Counted from the stretch's first letter, positions 1 to 11,954 are shown. The stretch is DNA of 64,000 nt from Sympetrum striolatum (GCA_947579665.1 OX388345.1:64285454-64349453), one strand, 5' to 3'. Notes: generated by a model not told the origin, from the letters alone. Made by a program: numbers and translations.

Positions 1-362
1 CCATTTTTTACGTAATCGAGCATTCCCATTTTTCTCATTTCCCTTCCCCGTTTTTCTTCTGTTTTTCCTTCAAAAATTTCCCTAAGTAAGCAATTTCGGC
101 GTAGTATATGCCCCACTCAAGCTTATTCCACTTTTTGATTTCCCTCAACAATTTTCTTTCCTCTCCTATTCTCAATAGTACTTCAACATTTCTAATTCTG
201 TCCACTTCACCTCAAGTATCTTCCTGCACAACCACGTTTAAAATATTTCGAAGTACTTGAATAAAATTCTCTCGGGCTTCCCACCAGGTCAAATAGAATT
301 CTGTCGACGTTTCGACAGCTAATTCCGCCATAGTCCTCAGGGCACTGAGTGAAGTACATGAA

Positions 363-380
363 GTAGAAACATGTTTCTAC
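363..380. repeat. 18-bp perfect palindrome
   Basis: GTAGAAACATGTTTCTAC equals its own reverse complement. It abuts the start of the recognisable LINE reading frame at 380 and may mark a rearrangement junction. No function is evident. Confidence 0.6.
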
Positions 381-559
381 TGAGACATAACAGTATGATA
401 GGGATAATGTTAAAAGGAAAAGTGTTGGGAAAGAAAGGAAGGGGCAGACCTAGGAAGAAATGTATTGAAGATATCCAGACAAGGATGGCAGTGGATGGGT
501 ACTCCCACTTAAGAAATTGGTAGAAGACAGGAGCTCCTGAATGCCGATACAAGGCATAG
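380..559 (+). pseudogene. LINE reverse-transcriptase C-terminal remnant
   Basis: Read on the plus strand this gives a short basic stretch, LRHNSMIGIMLKGKVLGKKG, followed by RGRPRKKCIEDIQTRMAVDG and then ...YSHLRNW, a stop, and KTGAPECRYKA. The 'G-K-x-G-R-G-R-P-R' block followed by an acidic/hydrophobic helix is the usual end of non-LTR retrotransposon polyproteins of the kind often annotated as endonuclease-reverse transcriptase. Only about the last 60 residues remain and an in-frame TAG breaks it. It is followed by a TAGA microsatellite and by another repeat in the opposite orientation. The clade cannot be fixed from so short a piece. Confidence 0.65.
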
Positions 560-725
560 ATAGATAGATGGACCCTTTATTGGCGAGGTTAGGCCCAGGT
601 GGGCCTCTCTTCCACCTGACCTCGTATGTCGATAATATTTAAAGTTAACTAATTTATACAAACAAGCACAAATAGAAAGAGTAGTGGACATGGGGCATAG
701 CAAGGCAATTAACTTTAGAAATAAT
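558..725 (-). repeat. Short interspersed repeat ending in a TCTA microsatellite
   Basis: Between the two LINE scraps lies a segment that, on the minus strand, ends in aacctcgccaataaagggtc followed by a short TCTA run. A tail of simple repeats is typical of SINE or LINE 3' ends. No A or B box was recognised, so the class is open. Confidence 0.35.
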
Positions 726-960
726 GATAATGATGTCCATGTTTCGCTGCTGTAAGTTACCACACTCCATATAAAGCATTTAGCAAATCTCTTTTTCACC
801 TTCTGAAACGCTTGCTTACGCATGGCTATCCGCTGTTTTACTTCCGTCTCAGTCACTAAAGATCCCAGATACTGGAATGATTTCACTTGCTTAACAATTT
901 TTTCTTCTATATCACATCTACGATACCCGTGATCTTGATCAAAACTATGCGTTAAATCTC
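722..960 (-). pseudogene. LINE reverse-transcriptase fragment (minus strand)
   Basis: The minus strand encodes DIEEKIVKQVKSFQYLGSLV followed by TETEVKQRIAMRKQAFQKVK, then KRFAKCFIWSVVTYSSETWT. The motifs 'FQYLGS', 'RIAM.K.AF' and 'KCF.WSV..Y..ETWT' are hallmarks of the post-catalytic region of a non-LTR retrotransposon reverse transcriptase. The same protein recurs on the plus strand at 44491-45270. Compared with that copy, about 15-20 residues between FQKVK and KRFAK are missing, so this copy has an internal deletion as well as truncation at both ends. It lies head-to-head with the unrelated-orientation scrap at 380-559. Non-functional relic. Confidence 0.8.
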
Positions 961-999
961 ATTACATTCCTCCTTTGAGATAGTTCCTCCATGGAATAT

Positions 1000-2440
1000 G
1001 CGAGAATTCCTTCTCGCTTCAAACCTCCGTTATCTCCCAAAATCTACTGCCGCTCCCTTATCTTTCCCTTACCTTCATTCTCTCCAAGAACAATAATATT
1101 CCATCCAGTCTGTCTCTCCTTCCCTCTCTCGGCAGATCGAGTGAATAATATATATCATCCCGAAGAGAGAGAGATAACCTCTTTCTCTCATTTCGAGAGA
1201 AGGGAACGGGGGTCCATTGTAGCTGTCAGTCGCTAACTACCTGCACTGATTGTCTCTAGTATTTCTCCCCATCTCGCTCTTATACTCCCGCACTTTCGCG
1301 CTCAATCCACCAGCGCCAGCGTCTGTCTCCCCGTCTTCTAACAGTTCGAATTTCATTACACGGAAACTTTGATGGAAATACAGCACCAAATGATTATTGT
1401 ATTCGAAATCTAAGTTTAGCATTATTGAGCACTGGAATGACTTTTTGACAAGAATCTCTTCACGTCCCCCTAGCCTTCGAGCTAGTCCTCTCGGATAAAA
1501 TCATTCGCCTGCTGGTAACATTTTTAATAATTATCAGATTTTTCATATTGCAGATATTTCATGTTTTTCACGCCGGGAATCTATGCCAAAATTACTTATT
1601 TCACTAGTTCTTATCACTGGTCTGTCATAAAAAAAACTTAAAAATGTCCAATCACTGTATTTGGAACTACAATCGAAATCGGGCAATTTTAGCCATGCGA
1701 AAATTTAACATTTAAGAAGAAGGTGGTGATATAAACTTAATTGAGCATGTGGAAGCGTGCAACTTGAACTAAAACCTAAACAAGAATAAAAAACAGTCAC
1801 GTGACTTGGATTCAAAACTGAGAGGATCGCCGTTTATTGTTGTGTACAAAATATGTCTGTACATAATTTATAGTAGTAGTAAAGTTGAATATGAATGGTG
1901 CCTCGACAACTAAGGTCACATGCACCGGTTTCTCAGCATTTAAAAACCCTTTTCCCTTAAATAAGAACACTACAATAAATCACAAATAAAATAATCAAAA
2001 GAAAATATTTTCTTCGTCAGATCGTATAAAAATTTAAAGTTCGTATACAGAATAAAATGGGTAAGTAAATTGTACAGAAGCCAACAGATTTTACAGCACT
2101 TGGAATAAACCGATTCTCCTTTAAAAAAATTAAAAACTCTGGATATTTCCTCTGTGTCATCTCATTAGATTGAGTCTAGGTTTCTTCCAATGCGGACGAA
2201 ATTTATCAGACAAAATAAAAACTTTCTTTCAAATTGACACAAAAGAAAGCGGAGAGGAAAGTAATATATTTAAACAGAATTTCATTAAAAAGAATGGGAA
2301 TTCGATTCAATATCTCGGAGTGTAAAAGGAAGTGATGATCAATTCAACTCAATACCTACAAAAGTTTTCAGTTTTTAAATTAATATCATCTATAATCACA
2401 TTTCGCCTAAAATGGTTTAAAAATAGAACAAATAATTTCT
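1000..2440. other. No gene recognised
   Basis: AT-rich single-copy-looking DNA with a short GA-rich patch around 1150-1220. Open frames here are short, overlap on both strands and show no domain signature. Confidence 0.5.
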
Positions 2441-2449
2441 CCAATTCGC

Positions 2450-3470
2450 TCAACCGTCTCCCGCGCGTCGATTTTATTTGCATTTCGAATGCCACTCATT
2501 CATCTCCCCCAACTGCTTTCATTCAGCCGATTCATAGCGATTTTCGCTTTAGAATCCCCGTCTCCGGAGTTTTCCCACTAAAGGATCCTTCTCTCACCTG
2601 TCTGATCACATCGAAATCCTCTCTCCCTCTATCTTCATGCCTCCCTTTTAATCTCCTGCGCCTACGGACCGATGAGCAAGCAGAGTCACCGGCGGCGGAT
2701 ATCTGCTCTTAAGCTGCCGTCGAAGGATAAGTGAAAATTGATTAAGCCGGAAACGAAAGCCGAGGAAAAAACACGAAAAAAACCCTCTTTCATCCCCAGA
2801 GAGATTCGAGTCTGAGAAACAGGGAAACAGAATCATTTCCCTAACGATATTGGCCTCTCAACCCTTCCCCGGTTAAAAAAGGGTTCGAAAAGTATTCGGA
2901 GGAAATTCGTCTCGAAATATTTCACGCGCAAAAGTGTCCCTTCTTTGTAGGGCAAAATTAGTTTGAGTCCCCATTTATGAAGCTCGTTTCCACTCTCTTC
3001 ATTCGATTTCTCGAATTCTTCCCACGGAAAAATTCCCAACCCTCATCCCCTGCCGCTTCCTCCACATCTCCAGTAAATAGAAATCTCCTCCTCCCTGACA
3101 TTCTGTATCCTCCACCTCAAGGTGTCAGCGAGACTGTGACTTCCCCATCCCTTCCCTCTCCACCCCTCCCTCTAACTGCCCTGTTTAGGTCGACTCGTGA
3201 AACTCTCATACATCTTGAATGCTTTCTTCCCCCCTTCTCCTCACAAATACCTCCCTCCCACAACCCGCTCTATAATTCATTCTGCTTCCCTTACCCCACA
3301 AACCTCCTCGTTCTCCTTCTCACCTTTTTGATTTCTCTTTCCCTCGTGTCCTCAGCCCTTTCTCCTCTCCACCCCGCCTCCTCCTCACGCTATCTGTCCT
3401 TCGCTGCCTTAATTCCGATGTTTCCGCACAGTCTTTCTCAAGTGTCAATCTATGCTTAGAACCCATCCGA
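2450..3470. other. GC/CT-rich island
   Basis: A kilobase with a strong pyrimidine bias on the plus strand (runs of CTCC, TTCC, CCCC) and many CpGs, set in AT-rich DNA. The 160-codon open frame at 2977-3459 is made almost only of Ser, Pro, Leu and Phe, as expected from CT-rich DNA, and is not treated as a gene. Confidence 0.5.
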
Positions 3471-3479
3471 TACCAGTAG

Positions 3480-4490
3480 CCTCCCTCATTTCCTTACAAC
3501 AATTCCAGCGTTTTCTTTGGGTATGGGCATTGTACTTCTCGCGTAAAATAAAACCACCAAATGATATTTAATAATAAAATCAAATTCTAGCAATACGCAG
3601 GACCTTCATGTGAGTTTTGTCAGTCTCTTTCTTGAATTTCCTACAAGGCAGATTTTACGTCCCTTGGTATAAATATTTACGCCAAAATGAACTGCAGTCT
3701 CCATTCTGACTTCAGCTCGAAAATTGTCTTTCTTTTAATATTAATTTCATTGATTTTAAATTTCGCAGTAGAACCTTTGGAAAGAGATGTTGTACTTTAC
3801 TAATTAATTATTATATGTTAGTTAATTAGTTATTATTACTGAAGGTAATAATAACTAATTACCGGTGATTCATCCGCAGTCGTCTACAGTTACATTGAAA
3901 TATTAAGTCGCAACGCCATAAATATACTTTCGTAAAAATAAGTTTAATCTTATAAGTGTCGAACTTTAGAGATTTTTATACTCTAATTCATTAACAGCAG
4001 TTTTTCAATTTTATTTCCTCACAGTGTGAATTTTTTGGAAAAAATGTATTGCTATAAATGAATGAAATAATTTCCCAACGTAATTAAACAAAAAAAATCT
4101 AACAGAGGGTGCGAAAAAAAATCATCCATAAAGAAGGTAAATCAAATTCAGAAAGTAAATCATTTTATCATAAGTGTTTATCTTTCGATAGCTTTACGAG
4201 TATATGCATTTGAATTCCCTACTTGTAGGAACTTCCTTCATTCCAGGATAACTTATCCCACCCTATACATTATCTAACACATTTTACCTTCGTCTTTCCG
4301 TCAGTCTGTTACTTTCTTCTACAACTCTTCTTCATCGACTCAGCCATTTTTCCCACTGTATTTCTGCATTAAAATTCATATATGTACCATAAGAGTTACC
4401 TGAAGGTGAATGGCTAAAGAATCACATTTTCAAGAAAATTTTATAAAATTTTGTTTCACAAATTCATTAATTTTAAACGACGAATGAAAA
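3480..4490. other. AT-rich, no gene recognised; contains a hairpin
   Basis: The only discrete structure is a perfect hairpin at 3823-3861: taattagttattattac, five-base loop, and its exact reverse complement. Everything else is unassigned AT-rich DNA. Confidence 0.5.
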
Positions 4491-4498
4491 TATAACTA

Positions 4499-4787
4499 CG
4501 TAGGGTATTTCATAAATAATGTACATTATTTTTAATTTAGTTGCATGTTTGTTTTTTTGATAATTTCTCTTAACAATCCTTAATCCTGTTTATCAATTAC
4601 CACATTCCGTGTAGAAAGCTTTGCGATTCCATCCAGTGTTCGTCTGACGAATGGCTCGGGGAACTGAGGTATCAAAAACACTTACTTAATCCTCATAACT
4701 TGAATTGTAACAGAAGTAAAATTCATTGTCGATGGGTAAATAACTACGCAGTGTTGCCAAACTATGCAGCATTTATGAAATGTCCCG
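4499..4787. mobile_element. Candidate TA-flanked MITE, 289 bp
   Basis: The ends form imperfect terminal inverted repeats (CGTAGGGTATTTCATAAAT at the left, CGGGACATTTCATAAAT as the reverse complement of the right) and each end abuts a TA dinucleotide (4497-4498 and 4788-4789). TA duplications are the rule for Tc1/mariner elements. There is no coding sequence, so it would be non-autonomous. The two-base gap in the inverted repeats keeps confidence moderate. Confidence 0.4.
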
Positions 4788-4914
4788 TATAACAAATTTA
4801 CACTAATTATGGATTGAAAAGTACTTTCCAAAGTTTTCAATCAAGTCTAAATCCTCAAAATTCATACGGTCGAGTGAAATGGTTCTTTTGAGTATCCAAG
4901 TCCCGCGAATAAAT

Positions 4915-5365
4915 CTGTCCCTCACTCCCATCCCATCTTCCCGGAGAGTCTAATTCGCTCCGCCCGATGATTTGCTCTCCTTCGCCCCAGTTTCTCTCCC
5001 CGTCCTATCTTCCCCCTCATTGGGTACTTCCACGACGCCCCCCCGTAACCCCTTCCCTCAAGTCGCCGCGGAATTTCTCTCTCCCTCTTTTCACCATTCC
5101 GTAAAGACTGCCTCCTTTTTCTGCTCATCTTTCGCATTCGTCTCCTCCATCTCCCTAATCCTCTATCCGCCCACTACATTTGCGCGCACCCCTTCCATCT
5201 CCCCCAACACAATCCTCTCGCGGCCTTCCCGAAGTTCCCTAATTACGTCGACGTCAAGTATGAGCGATAATTCCTCGTTGCTCACTCAACGGAGTTTGAT
5301 GGAGGAAACACCTTTGCCACGAGATGGGGCGGGGGAGAGTGAAAGAGGCTCCTTTCAAGCATGAA
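4915..5365. other. GC/CT-rich island
   Basis: Pyrimidine-rich plus strand with scattered CpGs. Parallel open frames on both strands (4922-5137 minus, 4972-5364 plus) have biased composition and no recognisable domain. Confidence 0.45.
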
Positions 5366-5424
5366 AAGATTTTGTAACGAAGCAGCTTTTTCGGAAACGA
5401 ATTATTCGGTCGATCTATATAATT

Positions 5425-6015
5425 ACGAGGTTTCCGAAGGTTTATATGAGTGTTTACAAATGCTACAAAAGTAGCCTTTTAGGAAGAACAGGGTGAAAGC
5501 TTAGCATTTAGACGTGTTCCTAAAAAAGCAAATGGTAAACGGAAGTGAAATATGACGACGTGCCTGGGATTCGAACCAGGGTCTTCAAAGAAAAGAACAA
5601 CGTTTCGGGTGGATTCACAAAGAACATATATAAATATAAGATTTAGTATAAATAAAACAAAGGTAGTATAAATAATATAAAAGTGAGAATATTATATGCC
5701 TCAAGAAAAATCGTTTAAGCTCTTTGATTTCGTTAGTTGAGTTCGCAGTCTCACCGAAATCTAATATATATCTTGTAATCAATTCAGCACCCGTTATTCA
5801 GACGATCTGTTTAATGGCGAAGTTTCCAAAAGATTTAGACGTGTATTTACAAGAGCTACTCGAGTACTTTATTACGACGATAAGTGTAAAGGCATTAAGC
5901 TTAGCGTTTAGACGTGTGCCTGAAAATCTAATAGTAAAAATTCCGAGACCTTATCTAAAAGAAAAATGTCGACGTGACTTAGACTCGATCCCAGGTCTTC
6001 AAAGAAAACTCCCAC
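5425..6015. repeat. Diverged direct duplication, about 400-bp spacing
   Basis: The segment around 5430-5610 is repeated around 5815-6015. Landmarks recur in the same order: ttagcatttagacgtg at 5501 and ttagcgtttagacgtg at 5901 (exactly 400 bp apart), then gacgtg and gtcttcaaag at 5581 and 5994 (about 414 bp apart). The first copy holds a minus-strand B-box-like motif (GGTTCGAATCC read on the minus strand at about 5568-5580), so the unit may derive from a tRNA-like SINE. Both copies have drifted widely. Confidence 0.6.
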
Positions 6016-6404
6016 AAATAAAAGGAGTGAAAATCCTCAACATTCTTTACAATAATTTTCAAAAATATAATAGTTAGAATAATTAATGTATATGAGAAAA
6101 TGCGGGATATCTTAAAATAAATTGAACGGTCGAGATTTAACTTCTTCTCTTGTAACTAATATAACTCCCATAAATCCTGGTAATGTTTTTAGGAGATTCG
6201 GTTTTGCAGGGTAAAATCTTATTTATCTAAATATCGTATTTTCTGGATAAACCGACATTTAATCTGGAGATTTTATAACCTCCACCTAAATACGTGAAGG
6301 TTCAATTTGCGAGTCTAAACTATTCTGGTTTTTATGCTCGCAATATAGATGTTACTGTTCATTAACACGTAATACATATAGGTTCCTCAGAAACAGTTCA
6401 AACT

Positions 6405-6490
6405 ATGGATGACTGCGGAGGCACAGTGAGATAAAAATGGATCTTGAATAGCAGTCACGGATTCGAATCCCTGTGAAAGCCTTAAAGTGC
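6405..6490 (+). repeat. tRNA-like SINE head, degenerate
   Basis: A tRNA-sized stretch with an A-box-like GGAGGCACAGTGAG and a good B box GGATTCGAATCC at 6459-6470. No matching acceptor stem, so it is a SINE head or tRNA pseudogene, not a tRNA gene. Confidence 0.45.
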
Positions 6491-6659
6491 GGAATAACCC
6501 GTTAATAACGACAGATGCCAATATAAATTATTCAATCACATAGAGATACATTCAAAAGACACCATCCGAAAACTAGTAACGGAACACAATTTTCAGAAAC
6601 GAAAAAACAGCTCAAAAATCTCCCTCGAAAGACAGAAAATCAGTAAAAGAAACCATAAG

Positions 6660-7200
6660 TGGGCTGCAGATTTTACGAACTCCTCCCCATCTCCTTTCGG
6701 TATCTCCTCAAACATTTCTTCGTTCGCCATTGCATAAACACTCGAACTCACGCACAAGCACGCTTCATCTTTCTCCATTCAAGCGAACCTTTCTCCCTCT
6801 TCGCGGGCTTAAGAGGAGGGCGAGTGATAACTCTTTTCCCCTGATAAAAAAGAACTCCGCGTTTTCGGAATTCCCTCTCTCTCTTTCTCTCCAGTTACCC
6901 GGAGCTTTATCACCCGGCGTGAATAATTTAACCGATGCACGACGGCTTTATTATCGGAGACTCATTTTATTCCCATCGTTTTTCGGCTCTGTTTTGATCG
7001 TGCGTGCGCGGGACGACACGCGAGGTTGCCTTCATTTGTTCCCCGCTGCTTCGCCGCCGTTTTGTATTCGGGACATCGGAAAGATTTGCCTCTATCGGAT
7101 CCAATAAAAGCAACCGCTTGTCTCGCTTCAATGCGTCTATTTTGCCAGTGCATTTTCAGGTGGATCCGTGATCGCAAGTTACGGTCTGACTGGTCGGAAT
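6660..7200. other. GC-rich, CpG-containing island
   Basis: Dense CpGs around 6990-7100, both strands open in several frames. No coding signature. It grades into AT-rich DNA with an AATC microsatellite near 7368-7385. Confidence 0.45.
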
Positions 7201-7412
7201 ATGAGGACAAATTTAATAATCTACGAAGAGTGAATTATTTCATCTAATGATGTAAAATTAAAATTGAAACTGACCCAATTGCATGACGATATTTATCTGA
7301 GAAAGTTGAAATAGCATAGCATTAAAATTAATTATAATAATGACAAAAATCAATTATCATAATAAATCAATCAATCAATCAAATCAATTATAATAATAAT
7401 GATTAATTTTAT

Positions 7413-7540
7413 CGGCTGCGGTGGCGGAGTGCTAGAACTACAACCCCAAAGTCCCAGGTTCTAATCCCGGCTAATCGGATTTTTCTGGTTAGGGAATGAT
7501 TGTGTTTGTAAATAGTAATAATTATCGAAATGGATGTAAT
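7413..7540 (+). repeat. tRNA-derived SINE, family S, truncated
   Basis: A-box-like GGTGGCGGAGTGCTAG at the start and B-box-like GGTTCTAATCC near 7457, followed by the body aatcggatttttctggttag. The same body follows the B box at 34683-34905 and 44632-44757, which defines a family. The 3' end here fades into AT-rich sequence. Confidence 0.65.
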
Positions 7541-7544
7541 TGGG

Positions 7545-8680
7545 ATTAATCGTGTTTCCAATAGAGAAATTATTATTAATAAGAACAAATCTTCCTTTGA
7601 ATATAGATCAAAATATCAAACTTGCAGGCAAGAGGACGTACGCGGCCTTTATTCCTTGTTGTCCAATAGCTGATTATTTGCTGCAAGTTTCATATAGTTT
7701 CCAACTTTCCAAAAAGCAAGTTTGGGTTAAAATAACCAAAAAAATTGAAGATAACAATAACTAATTTCATTGAAATTGAAATTATACAATACATTTAACT
7801 ATTTCCTACGAATTATTATAACTTTCAATTAAAAAGCAAATTATCTACGTCGCGCGTAGCCATTTTGGATAAAATGCGGACTGGTCTGAAAAAATGTGGA
7901 CACCACTGTTACAGAACTTCCTCAACCAAAATAATAATTTTCTTTACTTCTTCGAGCCTAAGATTCCACGAGAAGTAGCATGTCCATGATAACCTCTCGA
8001 TTCAAAATTAATATTCATGTTTAAGTTGATACACACAAATCTCCAGATGTGTCTGGATACTTCAATTTGGGCAATCAATCTATTCATATAACCCTTTGCT
8101 TGTTTCATTTAAATGCAGCAAAATATTTGGCCAACATCGAAGTTCTGCTCCCAAATATCATCAAAATAGGTATTCTGTAACTATAAAAGGAAAAATCGGA
8201 CTAATGCTAATTACTGCAAAAAGATCAGAACTACGGCAACAATACTGAATTACCATGTCTATGGACAGACTATAAAGGCGGAGAACCAGTCGAAAACAGA
8301 CCCCAAAGTACCCTAACAATTGGGTAGATTAACTGCACATGAGTACTATCTAATACGTATTTTGGTATCAAAGATATTATCAGTCTGTCGACAGGCATAG
8401 TTGGTTCATCGACACGATAGTGTTTTTTGTTATCATTGAGTAGTAATAACTGTAATATTGCCCAGTGATGGGTTGCGGAAATTTCAGTCAAGTTCAAGGG
8501 TTCCAGAGATTTCTTCAGCTACATTCTATGGAAGGATTCGCCAACATTCCGAACATCAAGGGGCGAATAAGCTTTCGATATTAAATCCTACGGACTTTAA
8601 TAACTATATTTTAGCACTTAAAGTTTTTTTAATGTATAAACATATATACTAAAATGAGTACGAAATCATTGTTGTAATAC
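7545..8680. other. No gene recognised
   Basis: AT-rich DNA with short frames only. No repeat of another part of the window was noticed. Confidence 0.45.
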
Positions 8681-8684
8681 AGAT

Positions 8685-8865
8685 TTTAGCGCACATCTAC
8701 CCTGTGTTGGTACACGAAAGGGATTCAGAATCAAACGTAGTAGTATATAAAAACATAAAAACTGCAAATTTCTCCGCAGACTTCATAAACGCATCTTCAT
8801 CATAAGTGGCCCGCCGGTTGACGACCGCTCTCATATGGTAATACATCTTCGTATTCCTGGTATTT
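8685..8865. repeat. hAT-like non-autonomous repeat, copy 1
   Basis: This stretch matches the repeat at 9127-9770: 'aagggattcagaatcaaacg', 'gcaaatttctccgcagac' and 'gttgacgaccgctctcatat' correspond to 'aaaggattcagaatttaacg', 'ccaaatttctctatagac' and 'gttgaaaaccgctatcatat' in the second copy. It is 5'-truncated relative to copy 2. Confidence 0.55.
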
Positions 8866-9126
8866 CTCGTTTGTACTAACGTATGGCGGGCTTGTTGTTG
8901 CAAAGATTTTATTGACTGTAGAAGTTTCTACCATTGAGATGTTTAGAAAAAATTTCCCTCTTGACTAGAGTAGAAGATATCATGTTCACTAGTATTCTCT
9001 CTCAAGCCTTTCTGTGACTCCCATTTGGCTTCTTGTATTCGATTTTTCAAGCAGTATACAACAGGCAAAAATAAATGTATTAGTCAATTAAGGTCTCGAG
9101 AGATTACTTCAACTTTATTATATGGT

Positions 9127-9770
9127 GGTAGTCGCCAACCTTTTTAACACCAAGGATCGCTATAGTTACAATCTTCAATCCCGTTGACCACTAATATATA
9201 TTTTTATGGTATAAGCATAAGAAAAGCGATTATTGTATGATTGTTGCAATGTTTTTGTTACCACTTGTCTACCAAGTGTTGGATGGAAAGGATTCAGAAT
9301 TTAACGAAAGGATAAATTAAGTACAAGAATTGCAACGAATGTCCAAATTTCTCTATAGACAACACAAAAAGGATCGCCTGGACCAGGGTGGCGAACCTAT
9401 GGCACATGTGTCCCAAGTGGCAGGCAAGAGAATTTTTTTGGCACGGTGAACTCTCACAACACTATCATTATTACGTATACTTTAATTAAAATATGGAGCC
9501 CCGCAGTAAAAAAATATGAATAATTTTCATTAGTAATGGCTATTAACGATTATTTAAGACAATTACAAGATCTTAATCCTATCTATGATACTAGTATTTA
9601 ATATATATCTCACTGTATGGCTTGGCACCTCTTAGGCACGCAAGTCCTTTACTTTCATCAAATATGGCACTTTTGCACCAAAAGTTTCGCCAACCCTGGC
9701 CTAGACCATCGGTGGTTCACCGACTTCCGGTTGAAAACCGCTATCATATGGTAATGCCCCTTTCCTCGAC
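9127..9770. mobile_element. hAT-like element, copy 2, split by a nested hAT MITE
   Basis: The left end (ggtagtcgccaacctttt) and the right end read in reverse complement (gatagcggttttcaaccgg) resemble hAT termini of the type that read 'AGTGGTtt/cgCCAACC'. No coding sequence is present. The element is interrupted at 9376-9706 by a second element with its own target duplication, so it was inserted first. Its own target duplication is not resolved, and the hAT assignment rests on the termini alone. Confidence 0.45.
9384..9698. mobile_element. hAT-type MITE, 315 bp
   Basis: Terminal inverted repeats begin CAGGGTGGCGAACC at the left and CAGGGTTGGCGAAAC on the reverse complement of the right. Flanking 8-bp sequences GCCTGGAC (9376-9383) and GCCTAGAC (9699-9706) match at seven of eight positions. 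A CAGGG... terminus with an 8-bp duplication is diagnostic of the hAT superfamily. The interior is AT-rich and non-coding, so it needed a transposase from elsewhere. It is nested in another hAT-like repeat, giving a relative order of insertion. Confidence 0.85.
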
Positions 9771-9879
9771 GTAACCAGCGAATAGGCAATAAATTACACG
9801 CAAGGAACATTTCAATAAGGTCTAAAAGGCCCTCCATTTCTTCCAGCTATCTCCCAACCCATAAACAGGTGATTCTTAC

Positions 9880-10330
9880 GGAAATTGTTCAACTCCATCC
9901 TTAATCCTCCCCAACCATTCCAAACTTTTTCCCTCTCAATTAGCCAAACGCGACGAATATTTCTCTCTTAATACCCTCCCCTCCGCCGAATCCCCCAGCG
10001 CTGGGGGTCTCCCTCCCATTCACCTCAAGCACCTTTTTATTCTAACGCTCTCCACTCCAGATGGGCCAAGATGGGGATGAGATAAGGGGATGGCGTAAAC
10101 TTTTTAAGGGCGCTCTCTTGAAAACGGAGTTTTAAAGAGGGTGGAGGTATCGAGAGAAAATGGTGGGCGAATGACGAGTGAAGTGCTGAGAGCGGGGGAG
10201 AGTGTGAGATTCGTTGCACGGTTGCAGATGGCGGGTGGGTGATTATGCGAAGGGAATTAGGCGGGATGAAGGGGAGTTAGCGAGGGACTCTTAAGGGAGT
10301 TTTTCCTCATCGGATTTGAAAGGGGTTCGA
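9880..10330. other. GC-rich island with a 16-bp palindrome
   Basis: Pyrimidine-rich to about 10040, then purine-rich. CCCCCAGCGCTGGGGG at 9992-10007 is a perfect palindrome. No coding signature. Confidence 0.45.
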
Positions 10331-10439
10331 TTACGCGCCTCTGTAAGGGTACTGAATAACATGAAGGGCTCTCTCCTAACAATCCGAAGATTTCCGCTAA
10401 ATATGCTTCGCATTCGACTGGGATGAGTGCTCCTAGATT

Positions 10440-11600
10440 TGTTAAGAGGAAAGGGAAACGGTTGCCATTATCATTTTAAAAGGATAATTATTATATATTG
10501 ACTCTTTAACTGGTGGTATGGTGAAATACTTTATTCCAAGTGAAAAAGCTATACAGCAACCACAAGTTCCAATATTTTCATTTACATCCCCAATGAGCTC
10601 TATAAGATAATACTTTCTGATTCCTTTTTCCCTCCTTATACTCATACTTATAAATATTTCATCAAATTCTCAAGCCAATCATTTAAAACTATACTAAAAA
10701 GTGCAAACAATAAATCTTACCAACAAATTTAGTATAAGTAGTCTCTGGACGAATAAAATACTAGTTAATGTTCAACAATTAGTTAAATAGGATAAATTTC
10801 AATTAATACCATTTATTTCATTTTAAAAGAACTCAATATTTTGACGAAGAATGCCGATATTATAACTATTAAATTTAGTTCTATAGTATGTAAATGCCTA
10901 GCAAACGGAATTGTTGAGGGAGAGAAAAAGATACGTTTTTCCACTAGTATTTCTAATACAATCACCTCTGTCTTACAAGATTTACAGGTAGTAGATACGT
11001 TTGATCCAGAAGGACACTATTTTTTCCTCAATCTCGCTTAAATATAGAAGTTTCTAATCAAATCTAAAATTGCGATTTTTTATACTTGAGTTTAAAAATC
11101 ACGAAAAACGCGTCATAAAGATTCAGCAAGTTTGAAACAAAAATATGTCGGTCCCATAGAATCCCTATCAACATGAGTTTCAGTTTCTTCTATTTGCAAT
11201 TGTTGCGGAAGATTACTTTTAACATTCAACCTAGCTTTGGAGGCAACATATTACATATATTATTTGAAAGTAATGAACGGCAAGAATAAATTATATCTGA
11301 AACATCATTTAAGGACTACCGTGAAGATGATTGCTTGTCTGTTGAAATACGTATCGGGTTCTTCTCGGAACGGCAGATTTTTAATGTTTATTGTTGAATC
11401 CTTCAAACATATTACGGTATGATCTCTATTTTACCAAGCTACTAATTAAATGAGTATTTTAAAATTTTAGGAAGCAGTAATTTAATAGTTTTTACTATTT
11501 ACCATGATTCTTCACTACGCTTCTCCTACTTTAATTTAAAGTAGTGATACTGTATGATGAATCATGATCGATATATTGGTTAAAATATAATAGAGGAATG
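10440..11600. other. AT-rich, no gene recognised
   Basis: The longest frame (10841-11041 plus, 66 codons) has no recognisable domain or splice context. Confidence 0.45.
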
Positions 11601-11640
11601 AAAGGATCTGAAATGCGTGCACAATTTCCTCGAGATACTC

Positions 11641-11954
11641 AAACTGTTCTGCTAACCACCATAGAAGGAGCGACGCTATTGGAAGGAGCTATTGTTACTT
11701 GAGCTCAAAGTTTCCATTGTGAAACAAAAGATTATTTCTAAAGTCAGTCGTATATATCAGTTGTTCTCCAAAGTTGTTTCTATGGGCCAGGGTACTTATT
11801 AGTTGGAGCTCACCCTGGCCCATCGATAAAACTTTCGAGCACCACTGATATATACGATTTACTTTTGAAATACCCTTTCACTTCACAATACAAACTTTGC
11901 GCTCAAGCAACAATAGGTATCATCACTCCTTCTACGGTGGTTAGCAGAGCGGTT
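11641..11954. mobile_element. Fold-back element, about 314 bp
   Basis: The two halves are imperfect inverted copies of each other for about 150 bp. The left begins ctgctaaccaccatagaagg. The reverse complement of the right begins ctgctaaccaccgtagaagg, and both continue through 'ctattgtt.cttgag', 'cgtatatatcagt' and 'atgggccagggt'. No coding sequence and no clear target duplication. Transposon class unknown. Confidence 0.75.

Noticed and set aside
2977..3459. 160-codon Ser/Pro/Leu-rich frame
   Set aside because: Direct product of a CT-rich tract; no start context, domain or splice signals.
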